The notes under the pieces: model-generated
Seen by the model: only the letters and a program-made list of their open reading frames with translations
What the model was told of the DNA's origin: nothing
Databases searched by the model: none
Translations under genes and position numbers: made by a program
Shown here: one piece after another, positions 17,235-25,984 of the stretch
How the letters are laid out: each line of letters begins with the position of its first letter
Numbering within the stretch: the first letter of the stretch is position 1
DNA from: Pseudoalteromonas aliena SW19
GTDB taxonomy: Bacteria; Pseudomonadota; Gammaproteobacteria; Enterobacterales; Alteromonadaceae
Assembly (NCBI RefSeq): GCF_014905615.1
Contig: NZ_AQGU01000028.1
Span: 124,001-188,000, forward strand
Direction of reading: 5' to 3'
Length of the DNA stretch: 64,000 nt

Positions 17235-17309
<75 letters not shown>

Positions 17310-17320
17310 GTTCTTGTGTT

Positions 17321-17396
17321 GCTGATATAGCTCAGTTGGTAGAGCGCACCCTTGGTAAGGGTGAGGTCGGCAGTTCGACTCTGCCTATCAGCACCA
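17321..17396 (+). tRNA. tRNA-Thr (anticodon GGT)
   Basis: 76 nt with CCA. Acceptor GCTGATA pairs with TATCAGC; the anticodon arm ACCCT-TGGTAAG-GGT contains GGT. It lies 129 bp before tuf and is very probably co-transcribed with it. Confidence 0.97.
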
Positions 17397-17524
17397 GTCC
17401 TAAGAATCTCCTTGATTACTTCCTTTATCTGTCAGAAAATACTATTTGAAAAAATTAACTTAATCTACCTCTGGTGGATTATTTTCATATGTAATTTAGA
17501 TACACAAAACTGATAGGTTCCGTC

Positions 17525-18709
17525 ATGGCAAAAGAAAAGTTTGAACGCGTAAAACCGCACGTAAACGTTGGTACAATTGGCCACGTTGACCACGGTAAAA
17601 CTACACTAACTGCAGCAATCACTAACGTACTTGCAAAAGTATACGGCGGTGTTGCTAAAGATTTCGCATCAATCGATAACGCTCCAGAAGAGCGCGAACG
17701 TGGTATCACTATTTCAACGTCTCACGTTGAATACGATACTCCTTCACGCCACTACGCGCACGTAGATTGTCCTGGTCACGCCGATTATGTTAAAAACATG
17801 ATCACTGGTGCTGCTCAAATGGACGGCGCGATCTTAGTAGTTGCTGCGACTGATGGCCCTATGCCACAAACGCGTGAGCACATCCTTCTTTCTCGTCAGG
17901 TTGGCGTTCCTTACATCATCGTGTTCATGAACAAATGTGACATGGTTGATGACGAAGAGCTACTTGAACTAGTAGAAATGGAAGTTCGTGAACTTCTTTC
18001 AGAATACGATTTCCCAGGTGATGACTTACCTCTAATCGCTGGTTCTGCGCTTAAAGCGTTAGAAGGCGAGAAAGAGTGGGAAGATAAGATTGTTGAGCTT
18101 GCAAACGCACTTGATACTTACATCCCAGAGCCAGAGCGTGACATCGATAAGCCTTTCATCATGCCTATCGAAGACGTTTTCTCAATCCAGGGTCGTGGTA
18201 CTGTTGTAACTGGTCGTGTTGAAGCTGGTATCATCCGCATCAATGACGAAGTAGAAATTGTTGGTATCAATGATACAACTCGTTCTACTTGTACTGGTGT
18301 TGAAATGTTCCGTAAGCTTCTTGACGAAGGTCGTGCTGGCGAAAACATCGGTGCACTTCTACGTGGTACTAAACGTGAAGACGTTGAACGTGGTCAAGTA
18401 CTAGCTAAGCCTGGTTCAATCAACCCACATACTACATTCACTTCAGAAGTATACGTACTTTCGAAAGATGAAGGTGGTCGTCATACTCCATTCTTCAAAG
18501 GTTACCGTCCACAGTTCTACTTCCGTACAACTGACGTAACAGGTGACGTACAGTTACCAGATGGCGTAGAAATGGTAATGCCTGGTGATAACATCAAGAT
18601 GACTGTAACTCTAATCGCGCCAATCGCGATGGATGAAGGTCTTCGTTTTGCTATCCGTGAAGGTGGCCGTACTGTAGGTGCTGGTGTTGTAGCAACTATC
18701 GTAGCGTAA
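17525..18709 (+). CDS. tuf: Translation elongation factor Tu
   Basis: 394 residues, full length. GTP-binding motifs are [11 protein letters not shown] (G1, from about residue 19), [12 protein letters not shown] (G3) and MNKCDM (G4), followed by domains 2 and 3 ending [12 protein letters not shown]-Tu carries aminoacyl-tRNA to the ribosome. Codon choice is visibly more biased than in neighbours, as expected for a very highly expressed gene. The position after Thr-Tyr-Gly-Thr tRNAs matches the tufB locus. A second tuf copy is expected elsewhere (str operon) but is not in this window. The 3' end is followed by a tandem duplication described separately. Confidence 0.98.
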   Translation: MAKEKFERVKPHVNVGTIGHVDHGKTTLTAAITNVLAKVYGGVAKDFASIDNAPEERERGITISTSHVEYDTPSRHYAHVDCPGHADYVKNMITGAAQMDGAILVVAATDGPMPQTREHILLSRQVGVPYIIVFMNKCDMVDDEELLELVEMEVRELLSEYDFPGDDLPLIAGSALKALEGEKEWEDKIVELANALDTYIPEPERDIDKPFIMPIEDVFSIQGRGTVVTGRVEAGIIRINDEVEIVGINDTTRSTCTGVEMFRKLLDEGRAGENIGALLRGTKREDVERGQVLAKPGSINPHTTFTSEVYVLSKDEGGRHTPFFKGYRPQFYFRTTDVTGDVQLPDGVEMVMPGDNIKMTVTLIAPIAMDEGLRFAIREGGRTVGAGVVATIVA

Positions 18710-18735
18710 TAATTAACCTTAAAGTTAATTATTAG

Positions 18736-18762
18736 AAAAAGGTCATTTAGGTGGCCTTTTTT
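18736..18762 (+). terminator. tuf terminator, copy 1
   Basis: AAAAAGGTCA pairs with TGGCCTTTTT (one G-T pair), loop TTTAGG, then T-run; 26 bp after the tuf stop. Confidence 0.85.
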
Positions 18763-18868
18763 AATGCCTGAAGAAAAGTGTCATATGAAGGTGGCGCTCT
18801 TACCTTAGGCGTAGGTGCTTTGTAGCAACTATCGTAGCGTAATAATTAACCTTAAAGTTAATTATTAG

Positions 18869-18895
18869 AAAAAGGTCACTTAGGTGGCCTTTTTT
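18869..18895 (+). terminator. tuf terminator, duplicated copy 2
   Basis: Same hairpin as copy 1 with one loop base changed, 133 bp downstream, inside the tandem duplication. Confidence 0.8.
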
Positions 18896-18999
18896 AATGC
18901 CTGAAGAAAAGTGTCATATGAAGGTGGCGCTCTTACCTTAGGCGTAGGTGCTTTGTAGCAATTATCGTAGCGTAATTATTAGCTTAGCTAATTATTGGC

Positions 19000-19029
19000 A
19001 AAAAACCCGAGCTTAGCCTCGGGTTTTTT
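19000..19029 (+). terminator. Third consecutive terminator downstream of tuf
   Basis: AAAAAACCCGAG at 19000-19011 pairs with CTCGGGTTTTTT at 19018-19029. A strong classical terminator of a different sequence from copies 1 and 2. Confidence 0.88.
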
Positions 19030-19041
19030 AATGCCTAAAAT

Positions 19042-19067
19042 AAAAGGTCACTCTGGGTGACCTTTTT
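19042..19067. terminator. Fourth consecutive terminator downstream of tuf
   Basis: AAAAGGTCAC at 19042-19051 pairs perfectly with GTGACCTTTT at 19057-19066. The palindromic A/T flanks let it work in both directions, so it may also serve the leftward gene ending at 19112. Confidence 0.8.
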
Positions 19068-19111
19068 AATGACTTAGCTTGAGTTTAGGTTGCTTATTAA
19101 CTCTTTTAGGC

Positions 19112-20026
19112 TCAGCCCTGCGAATGTTTACGTAATTCTTCTAGCATTACTTCGTCACCCACCATTTCATGTAAAAGTGATTTCACTTTTTCGTCAGAGG
19201 TATTTTGATATAGGGATAAAATTTGCTCAGCTACTTGCTGAATATCCCCATTTTTTGTGCCTTTTGCTTGGTAGTATTGATTTATCAAGCCTTGGCTAGC
19301 AAGAGTACGAACATAATCGTTGTTATCTTGCTTGAGTATTGTTGAAAAGCGCTCTACTAAACGGTAATCACTTACAGGGGCCTGTGTTGTGATTTCTATC
19401 GCTTGTATTTTAAACTTCTCATCGTTGCTTACAGTAGCTAAATCTAAAATGCTGCCCACGGCCTCATAGTCGTATTCGGGCATTTGCGATTTATTCAAAA
19501 TGAACATATTCATCTGTAACTGGCTCAATGCTCCCAAGCGTTCTAAATCAGTATAATGTGTACTTAATATTTTGCTTCGCAATTCTTCATTTACGCTTTT
19601 TGTGAATGCAGGATCTGATTTAATACGTAAGTCATAATCATCAGGTAAATCAGCATAAAAGCCATATAATGGATTTTTATCTCGTAGTTCTTCAATTTCT
19701 TTTTGTTCTTTTTCTTCAATAACGGCGAGGACTAGCTCTTTAATGTCAGGAGATGATACATTCTCATTAGGACCAATATTACTTAGCTTCAAATTTGTCA
19801 GCTCTAGTTTTAAAGCAGTAACCTGTGTTTGTAAGTCTTTTAATAAAGGGTTATTGCTGACTGGTGCATCAGATCGATCAATTTCATTACTAGATCGTGA
19901 GTCATGCATATTTTGTGATTGAAGATGAGATGTTGAAGGAGCTGTTGTAAAAAATGCACCATAGCTGGCAATAGTAACAGCTGCAATAGACAAGGTTATA
20001 GCGATAGATTCTTTATTAATTGGCAT
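19112..20026 (-). CDS. Uncharacterised membrane-anchored protein
   Basis: 304 residues; I do not recognise a family. One hydrophobic segment near the N-terminus (about residues 8-27, AITLSIAAVTIASYGAFF) should anchor it or act as an uncleaved signal. Residues 60-85 look like a short coiled coil (LLKDLQTQVTALKLELTNLK). A stretch rich in Glu and Lys follows, then an all-helical region with repeated Leu patterns that could be HEAT-like helices. The predicted orientation puts most of the protein outside the cytoplasm. It converges on tuf across the terminator array. Confidence 0.6.
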   Translation of the reverse strand: MPINKESIAITLSIAAVTIASYGAFFTTAPSTSHLQSQNMHDSRSSNEIDRSDAPVSNNPLLKDLQTQVTALKLELTNLKLSNIGPNENVSSPDIKELVLAVIEEKEQKEIEELRDKNPLYGFYADLPDDYDLRIKSDPAFTKSVNEELRSKILSTHYTDLERLGALSQLQMNMFILNKSQMPEYDYEAVGSILDLATVSNDEKFKIQAIEITTQAPVSDYRLVERFSTILKQDNNDYVRTLASQGLINQYYQAKGTKNGDIQQVAEQILSLYQNTSDEKVKSLLHEMVGDEVMLEELRKHSQG

Positions 20027-20155
20027 TTAAGGTACTCTTTATCAATGAGGGTCTAAATTTATCGTTTTTAAAGGTTAATGTCTGTTAAAAGATGTAAGCA
20101 ATACTCATGCTCAACAAAGTAATTTTTCAAATGTAGTTCAGGTTAACGAATACTA

Positions 20156-20282
20156 ATCCACAAGAATACGTAATCAATTTGAGGAGCTAAGCTGGGTAAA
20201 AGTCTCTGATAAACGACTGCATGGATGTAGAACCATGCAGTGGCAATTGCCGAGAGCAACTAAATAACGAAACCCTTACCCA
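20156..20282. other. Nested inverted-repeat block of unknown nature
   Basis: ACTGCATGG at 20216-20224 pairs with CCATGCAGT at 20233-20241. Outside it CTCT near 20204 can pair with AGAG near 20253, and TGGGTAA at 20193-20199 pairs with TTACCCA at 20276-20282; GGCAATTGCC is itself palindromic. The frame from 20156 to the TAA at about 20266 is open, with residues such as SWVKVSDKRLHG and MQWQLPRATK, so it may instead be a gene remnant. I could not assign it. The rest of 20027-20303 holds nothing I can name. Confidence 0.35.
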
Positions 20283-20303
20283 AAATAAACCGCTTAATTA
20301 GTA

Positions 20304-20478
20304 AATTGGTATAACACCAATTTTATTAAAAACATGATCACTTTAGCGTATTAAATAACTCACTAACTACGTGAAAAATTATTTATATAGAACAACTATG
20401 TATCATAATTTTAGCCTTGTCATTGAGCTATTTTCTTGTCGCTATAATAAACCATTAATTTAATGCAATTGGTATAAC
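20304..20478. repeat. Intergenic repeat family R1, full copy (inverted)
   Basis: Reverse orientation of 11996-12161 with only scattered substitutions; shares TTTATTAAAAACATGATCA, TATGTATCATAATTTTAGCC and AATTTAATGCAATTGGTAT. The ends read ATTGGTATA/ACACCAATT on the left and AATTGGTATA on the right. Confidence 0.88.
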
Positions 20479-20524
20479 AGTAAAAAAGACTCTATTTTTT
20501 AGAGTCTAATATCAGGTTTACTTT

Positions 20525-20790
20525 AGGGCCTGTTGACCTTTCAGGATTAAAATTTGTTCAATCTAGGGGCGATTTAATCGCGGCGCGAGGTTTGTAATCG
20601 AGTGGACTAAGTAAAAACCGAGCAACAAAGAGTTAATCGTCCCTAGAAAGAAACCAAAGGGCAGCGCATGTTTGGCATTTATGCTGCGTTATCGCCTATT
20701 TATGGGGAATAACCACACACCATAGGCTCTGCCTTGCCTAAAAACCAAACAGTCAGCTGCAAATTCAACCTTGAAAGATAAGCAGGCCCT
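20525..20790 (-). mobile_element. MITE copy A (266 bp, inverted)
   Basis: Left end AGGGCCTGTTGACCTTTC and right end GAAAGATAAGCAGGCCCT are imperfect inverted repeats. The interior is the reverse complement of copies B, C and D, including the segments GCGGCGCGAGGTTTG and ATAAATAGGCGATAACGC in the opposite sense. No transposase frame fits inside. It is the most diverged of the four, and its flanks are TA on the left and TT on the right. Confidence 0.88.
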
Positions 20791-20798
20791 TGGTAAAT

Positions 20799-21995
20799 TT
20801 AATTATTTTTTGCATACTCTTCTGCTTTTTTCCATACTCTTAACGTATTTCCGCTCAATATCTTTTTAATGTCTTTATCGCTGTACCCTCTGTCCATTAA
20901 CCCTTGAACTAGGTTTGGATAGCTAGAGACATCTTTTAAGCCAATAGGTAATGAGTCGCCAACACCGTCATAATCAGAACCAATACCTACATAATCAATA
21001 CCAATTAGCTTAACTACGTGATCAATATGGTCAAGTACTTGCGCAAGGCTAGCAAAAGGGTATGGGTTTTTAGCACGATACGCAGCATCAAAATCTTGAC
21101 TTAATTTAGTGCCTTCTTTTTTTACCAGCTCTTTTTTACTTTTTAACTGTTTGCCCCAACTACCTGCTTTAGCAGTGACAAAGCTTGAACCAAAGTTGAT
21201 TTGAATAACACCGCCATTTTCTTTCAGCGCTAATAACATATCGTCATTCATATTACGCTCAAAACCTGGAGTATACTTGCGTAGTGATGAATGCGATGCA
21301 ATAACTGGGGTTTTAGAGAGCTTCATAACTTGATAAAACGCATCATCCGAAATATGCGAGACATCGATTAACATACCAATATTATTCATTTCAGTGACCA
21401 GCTCTTTACCAAATGGGCTTAGGCCTTTCCACTTTCGGCGTATATCGTAGGATGAGTCAGAAATATGATTGCTTTGTGAATGAGCAAGAGTAATGTAGCG
21501 GACACCACGGTCAAAAAAGTGTTGTAGATTTTTTAAATCACCTTCAATAGGCGAGCCATTTTCCATTCCCATCGCAATAGATAGCTTACCTTGTTTAAAT
21601 TGCGCTTCAATGTCCGTAGTTGAACTAGCAATTGCAAACTTATCGGGTGCACGCTGAGCAATAGCTTCCATGCCATCAATGAGTTGATTGGCCAACTGAT
21701 AGCTTTTACCTTTACCTTCAAATTCTAAATGTGCAGGAATATAAATCGACATAAACGGTGCATTTAAACCGCCTTTTACTGCGCGAGGATAATCAAAATC
21801 ACCGCCGTCAGTTGCTTTAGTCACATCATCCCATTTATTGTATATTCGATAAGGGACGTCAATATGGGTGTCAATTAATATAGTTTCTTTGGTAAGTTTG
21901 ATTGCTTTGTCTGATGCGCTAGTAGCTTGCTCTGCAAAGGCTTGGGGTGTTAAAACTAGTGATACGGCTACCACTAGAGTGCTGAGTTTTATCAT
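20799..21995 (-). CDS. M19 membrane-type dipeptidase, exported
   Basis: About 398 residues from the ATG at 21995, which starts a clean signal peptide ending PQAFAEQ; an ATG nine codons upstream gives a less typical leader. M19 (renal dipeptidase) metal ligands are visible: His44 and Asp46 in IDTHIDVPY, Glu in GMENGSPIEG, His in LIDVSHISD and His in VIASHSSLRK, plus GIGSDYDGVG near the end. The family cleaves dipeptides, often with D-residues, using two zinc ions. Periplasmic location is inferred. MITE A lies just downstream. Confidence 0.92.
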   Translation of the reverse strand: MIKLSTLVVAVSLVLTPQAFAEQATSASDKAIKLTKETILIDTHIDVPYRIYNKWDDVTKATDGGDFDYPRAVKGGLNAPFMSIYIPAHLEFEGKGKSYQLANQLIDGMEAIAQRAPDKFAIASSTTDIEAQFKQGKLSIAMGMENGSPIEGDLKNLQHFFDRGVRYITLAHSQSNHISDSSYDIRRKWKGLSPFGKELVTEMNNIGMLIDVSHISDDAFYQVMKLSKTPVIASHSSLRKYTPGFERNMNDDMLLALKENGGVIQINFGSSFVTAKAGSWGKQLKSKKELVKKEGTKLSQDFDAAYRAKNPYPFASLAQVLDHIDHVVKLIGIDYVGIGSDYDGVGDSLPIGLKDVSSYPNLVQGLMDRGYSDKDIKKILSGNTLRVWKKAEEYAKNN

Positions 21996-22052
21996 GTTTT
22001 GGCTCTTAGGGTAAAAGGCCATTGTGTACGTTCAGTTCAAAAGTTACAAGTG

Positions 22053-22307
22053 CTAATCAAATGACTGTGCTTGGTGCTCTTCACTTTGCAACGCTTTAAA
22101 TTCGCCCTTCGAAATAATGGTTACAGACTCATGTAGCTCTGAAAAAAACACCATAGCCTCGCCATTTTTAAGCTGTAGCTTAACTTGGTTAACTTTAGAT
22201 TCAATACTTGCTTCTACTTCGCCATAATCAGTGCCTTCGCGCAGTACATAGCTTTCTATTAAGTTGTAAAGAGTATCTTTATCGAGTTGCTCAAAAGGGA
22301 TGATCAT
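22053..22307 (-). CDS. yheU: YheU family protein
   Basis: 84 residues. The sequence starts [30 protein letters not shown] in shortened form IPFEQLD...[14 protein letters not shown], the conserved hallmark of the YheU family, whose function is unknown. Its ATG overlaps the stop of yheT (ATGA), so the two are translationally coupled, in the same order as in E. coli yheT-yheU. Confidence 0.92.
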   Translation of the reverse strand: MIIPFEQLDKDTLYNLIESYVLREGTDYGEVEASIESKVNQVKLQLKNGEAMVFFSELHESVTIISKGEFKALQSEEHQAQSFD

Positions 22308-23296
22308 AATTGCTCATTATTTACTTTATTTAGAACATGTTGCCCAAAATAGTTGGGTACGGCTTTCTCTAACCAAAATATTGGCTTAAATGGGTTTTTA
22401 CCACTAATAAAACCAACGTGTCCGCCTTTTTCAGAGATGCGCAGCGTAACATGCCCACTCACATCTTGCCTACTTGGCACGGCTTTAATTGACAGCATAG
22501 GATCGTCTTTGGCATGAATAATTAATGTTGGAACTGCAATATGCTTTAAATATGGCATTGCACTGGCTTGACGATAGTAATCGTGTGCGTTTTCAAAACC
22601 GTGTAAAGGAGCTGTTAGTTGATTGTCAAATTCTAATAAGTCATCGATTTTCATTAACTGTTTAGGGGTTAACGAAATCTGCTGCTTAATTTGTGGCAGT
22701 TTACGCTGCATCGATTTTTTCATACGATCGAGCAGATATTTTTGATAAATTTTACCTAAGCTTTTGCGAATTACATCACTCGATGAAGATAAATCATAAG
22801 GAGCCGATATTACTGCAGCAGCGTTGAGTGGGCATGCCAATGCTTGTTCACCCAAATACTTAGCAAGTACATTACCACCAAGTGAAAACCCCACAGCAAC
22901 CATTAGTCTATTTGGGTATTGCTGTTTTAGGTGATTAATGAAAAAAGCTAAATCGGCGGTGTCGCCACTGTGATATGCGCGAGGCAAGCGATTAACTTCG
23001 GTTGAGCAATTTCTAAAGTGCATCAGCACTACTGCATAACCTTGTTTTTTTAACGCTTTCATCATGCCCTTGGCATAAAAGCTATTTATATTGCCTTCAA
23101 GGCCATGAAGTACAATGGCAAGTGGCGCTGTCTCGTTGTGTGGAAGTGACCAAGCGAGTTCAATAAAATCACCATCGGGTGTATCAAGTTGTTCAAGTTC
23201 GTAGCGTGTATGTTGAAAAGGGCGGAAAAAACGCGGCATTATGGTTTGAACGTGACGATTAGTCATCCACCATGCTGGTTTGAACTTATGGATCAT
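22304..23296 (-). CDS. yheT: YheT-type alpha/beta hydrolase
   Basis: About 330 residues from the ATG at 23296; the frame can start at a GTG five codons earlier, and neither has a strong ribosome-binding site. Alpha/beta hydrolase features: [18 protein letters not shown] at the start, oxyanion region [16 protein letters not shown], nucleophile elbow [16 protein letters not shown] with Ser, and a late Asp and His in HAKDDPML and KGGHVGF. The family acts on unknown esters. In E. coli it follows yheS directly; here a 3.8-kb insert lies between. Confidence 0.92.
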   Translation of the reverse strand: MIHKFKPAWWMTNRHVQTIMPRFFRPFQHTRYELEQLDTPDGDFIELAWSLPHNETAPLAIVLHGLEGNINSFYAKGMMKALKKQGYAVVLMHFRNCSTEVNRLPRAYHSGDTADLAFFINHLKQQYPNRLMVAVGFSLGGNVLAKYLGEQALACPLNAAAVISAPYDLSSSSDVIRKSLGKIYQKYLLDRMKKSMQRKLPQIKQQISLTPKQLMKIDDLLEFDNQLTAPLHGFENAHDYYRQASAMPYLKHIAVPTLIIHAKDDPMLSIKAVPSRQDVSGHVTLRISEKGGHVGFISGKNPFKPIFWLEKAVPNYFGQHVLNKVNNEQL

Positions 23297-23362
23297 ATTG
23301 GTACTACACACTTAACAATAAACGAAGCGCTAGTGTATCAAATTTTTAGCGGTTAAAAATAA

Positions 23363-23395
23363 AAAGCGCCTAATCAGTAATAGATTAGGCGCTTT
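23363..23395 (-). terminator. Terminator after the small membrane protein gene
   Basis: AAAGCGCCTAATC at 23363-23375 pairs perfectly with GATTAGGCGCTTT at 23383-23395. It follows the leftward gene ending at 23407. Confidence 0.85.
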
Positions 23396-23406
23396 GTGCG
23401 TCGTGC

Positions 23407-23553
23407 TTAATTTTGGTCAGGAATTTCTGCGTCATTTATCTTTTTAAGAAAGAAAAAAGCGAAAAAGATACAAAGAGAAACAACAATAGCTAAAAATCCA
23501 AAAGACAAAAATAAAACTGGATCTGTAAAAAAGTCTCTAAAGAATACGTTCAT
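23407..23553 (-). CDS. Small inner-membrane protein, 48 residues
   Basis: I found this short gene by hand. It has an ATG at 23553, a strong ribosome-binding site (GAGGGGAAC ending eight bases before the ATG) and its own terminator. The peptide begins MNVFFRDFFTDPV, has one hydrophobic helix LFLSFGFLAIVVSLCIFFAF, and ends KKINDAEIPDQN. The N-terminal layout resembles DUF3149-type small membrane proteins, but this is a weak guess. Two FNR/CRP-like boxes upstream suggest oxygen-regulated expression. It sits in the insert that separates yheT from yheS. Confidence 0.72.
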   Translation of the reverse strand: MNVFFRDFFTDPVLFLSFGFLAIVVSLCIFFAFFFLKKINDAEIPDQN

Positions 23554-23610
23554 GAGTTGTTCCCCTCGTTGTTGATGGGTTAATCATAAGCGCTGTTTGT
23601 ATGGTGTAAC

Positions 23611-23624
23611 GTGATCGAGATCAA
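23611..23624 (-). promoter_or_regulatory. FNR-like box 1
   Basis: GTGATCGAGATCAA matches TTGAT-N4-ATCAA at nine of ten positions. It lies 58-71 bp upstream of the small membrane gene start, a distance compatible with an activator site. Confidence 0.55.
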
Positions 23625-23660
23625 GTTATTTTATTAAGCGGATGTGGGAGCGAAGTAAAG

Positions 23661-23674
23661 TTGATTTAGATCAT
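23661..23674 (-). promoter_or_regulatory. FNR-like box 2
   Basis: TTGATTTAGATCAT matches TTGAT-N4-ATCAA at nine of ten positions, 50 bp further upstream of box 1. Paired sites spaced by about five helical turns strengthen the case. Confidence 0.55.
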
Positions 23675-23792
23675 GTTTAAACCACGTTAGGAAGTGAAAA
23701 GCCATCTAGTGAATATAATAGGTCAGAACCACCCGCTTTAATATACGAGTGGTTATTGCTTTATCGGCGTATTACTCTAATGTAAAAAAATA

Positions 23793-25283
23793 TTAATTAA
23801 ATAGACCATTGTGTAAATCAATTTTAATTATTTCACCTTCACTACATATTTTATCATCGCCATATTTACAAGCAGTCAACTGAGTACGAGAAAAAGATAA
23901 AACCTTATAATGCGATGTAATTTTATCTGCAATAATTGATAGCACATCATTAACAATACTATAGTGCGCTAATATACTATTATCACTAAAACTTCGGACA
24001 GTATAATTAGTTACTCCATCTGGCTGTTGTTGAACCATAAACCTTAATTTCTTATAGTTCTTTCCATCATTAAACGTTAAAGTTGAAAAATCTAACCAAC
24101 TATGTGAAAACTGTTCGATCCCATGTTGGGGGTTAAATTCAACCACGCCTACTGATGCATTATTTAGTCTCAAGGGGCTCATTGGTTCAAACTCTGAAAC
24201 TACCCCATTTTCCATATAGAGAGTGTTGCCCTCTCGTGCAATAAGGCGGTGTGTGAATTTACAAGCCAAGTAGCATGTATCATCTGGACAATCTATCACA
24301 GAGCCTTGCTCTGGGTGAGTGAGCTTAAACCTGAGAAAAGTCCCATCATCAGTCAACTCCCAGCGAGAACCTGGATGCACAATATTTGGTATTGTGATGT
24401 TATCGGCATAATGGTCATACTGATGGGCACCTAAATGCCAGCTTCCTACAATAGCATCTAAATTGAATACAGTTTCTTGCTGCTCAATAAACATGCCTCT
24501 ACGCGTATGTAATTGTGTGTTATTGCTATTTTTAACGTCAGCAACAAATTCAATACCAACATTTCCTACTTTGTCAATCTTCCAGAATGTATACTTTTGC
24601 TTCTTACCATTTATATGTGTTTTTATAATTAGTTTATTATCTTTCAGATGCCACTTGAAAGGAGCTTTATCCCCATTGAAAAATATAAATTCTCCATGTT
24701 TTTTACTGATAAAGTGGGCGCTGGCTGATGCAACATCAGAAAAATAGGGTTGCTCTGAGTAAGTTAGTAATTCAATCCCATCAATAGTCCATTTTTTACC
24801 AGTTAAATCGAGATCCCACCTTTTTAGCTTCTGCTTTTCTAACATAGCTACATTTGAACGTTCAGTAAACGCTTCGATAATTTCATTTGAGTTCTCATCA
24901 ATAGCATTATAATGTCTAACACTTTGATAAAGTTTATCGTTTAGATGTATTAATTGAAGTTGAGTTAATTCTACTCTAATGACGGAGTTAGGGGCTGTCT
25001 CAAATCGAGATACAATCATAGGTTGATTGGGTTTTATAATGACGCCATTTGCAGCTCGCTTCCATTTTATAGATGACTTAGTTTTCTGCTTTAAAAAACC
25101 TTTGCTGTTTTTTTTCAAATCGAGCTGTGCGGAGATATGCCTATTGTCAATGTCTACTATTATATATTTAGTTGAAAATATAATATCTGTTGCATGTGTA
25201 GATGCTTCTACATTAAAAGTTAAAATAGCCTGAAATACCATAGCTACTAACGCATACGTAATAAAACCCCTATTTTCATTCAT
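23793..25283 (-). CDS. Uncharacterised secreted protein
   Basis: About 496 residues from the ATG at 25283, with AAGGGA just before it; a GTG one codon upstream is also open. Residues 1-28 form a signal peptide (hydrophobic ITYALVAMVFQAILTF, then NVEAS). I do not recognise the family. The protein is rich in beta-type segments, and the phrase GSWHLG followed by RWELTDDGTFLRF resembles beta-barrel proteins of the lipocalin-like kind, but weakly. Cysteines cluster at DCPDDTCYLACKF and CKYGDDKICSEG, consistent with disulfides outside the cytoplasm. It lies in an AT-rich insert beside transposase wreckage, so horizontal origin is plausible. Confidence 0.6.
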   Translation of the reverse strand: MNENRGFITYALVAMVFQAILTFNVEASTHATDIIFSTKYIIVDIDNRHISAQLDLKKNSKGFLKQKTKSSIKWKRAANGVIIKPNQPMIVSRFETAPNSVIRVELTQLQLIHLNDKLYQSVRHYNAIDENSNEIIEAFTERSNVAMLEKQKLKRWDLDLTGKKWTIDGIELLTYSEQPYFSDVASASAHFISKKHGEFIFFNGDKAPFKWHLKDNKLIIKTHINGKKQKYTFWKIDKVGNVGIEFVADVKNSNNTQLHTRRGMFIEQQETVFNLDAIVGSWHLGAHQYDHYADNITIPNIVHPGSRWELTDDGTFLRFKLTHPEQGSVIDCPDDTCYLACKFTHRLIAREGNTLYMENGVVSEFEPMSPLRLNNASVGVVEFNPQHGIEQFSHSWLDFSTLTFNDGKNYKKLRFMVQQQPDGVTNYTVRSFSDNSILAHYSIVNDVLSIIADKITSHYKVLSFSRTQLTACKYGDDKICSEGEIIKIDLHNGLFN

Positions 25284-25376
25284 CACATTCCCTTAATTAA
25301 TTATTCTCTGCACAGATACTATGCGTTAAGATTTATAAAAATTCAATGTAGTGATAATAAATAAAATAAAAAGTAA

Positions 25377-25945
25377 CTATTCAGCCACACCTTCAATAAA
25401 TATATCAGGTAGCTGATTTTTGAAGAGTAGCTCAAGTGCCAAGCTTGCAGATACATCTTGTTTTCTGCAAGTCGAGAGATAGCTTCTGATCAAACAAAAC
25501 ATCTCTGCTCCTTGCATGCTCCTGAAGCACCCTGATATCTTTTGATGAACCTTGGTCACCTTAATGCCATTCTCACCTTGGTTATTTGTAAAAGGCACCG
25601 CAATTTCCGTCATGAAGCGTAGGCATCATTTTGATAATCTCTTAACCGCTCTAGCTACGCCCTAGACTTTGTTCGCTTTACCTCTCTCGCTGGCATTTTA
25701 CACGGCTGTTTTCATCTGGTGGAGGGCATTTAACGTTACCCTGAGCTAATATGTGTTGATACGTTTGTATATAGTGCGCTTTGTGTCTGCATCTAGCTCG
25801 GGGTTATCTATTTGATGTTGATTTCTTTCAGGAGAGTTTGCAACTTCTTTGCCCATTGCAAACCATCTTGCTCCCATGCCCTTTCCAGTTCTCGAATATG
25901 ATGAGCATTACACAAGGCATGTTCAGGGTAATCGCATGCTTTGAT
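25377..25945 (-). pseudogene. IS66-family transposase remnant
   Basis: Pieces of an IS66 transposase can be read in shifting frames. An open C-terminal part (25377-25613) contains [20 protein letters not shown] and [13 protein letters not shown], typical of IS66. Upstream, VKRTKSRA, a stop, then [11 protein letters not shown] can be read. Further up comes ALCNAHHIRELERAWEQDG, the conserved catalytic-region motif. Internal stops and frameshifts are several, and the N-terminal half and both ends of the element are missing, so it is dead. Confidence 0.85.
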
Positions 25946-25984
25946 AGATTTTAAACCAAAAATTATTTATGTTCTAAATTCATC

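Larger units (their letters stand above)
18691..18975 (+). repeat. 133-bp tandem duplication of the tuf 3' end and terminator
   Basis: The block running from the last codons of tuf (AGCAACTATCGTAGCG at 18691) through its stop and terminator recurs at 18824 and starts a third time at 18957, each exactly 133 bp apart. The second copy reproduces the stop codon, the AATTAACCTTAAAGTTAATT palindrome, the terminator and the flanking text almost perfectly. The third is cut after about 20 bp and merges into a different terminator. The upstream part of each extra copy keeps a decayed piece of the EF-Tu C-terminal coding sequence, so this is duplicated gene end rather than unrelated sequence. Confidence 0.9.

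Noticed and set aside
20156..20282. Integron attC site or group II intron end
   Set aside because: No RYYYAAC/GTTRRRY core pair, no integrase, and no intron reverse transcriptase or domain V pattern in the area.
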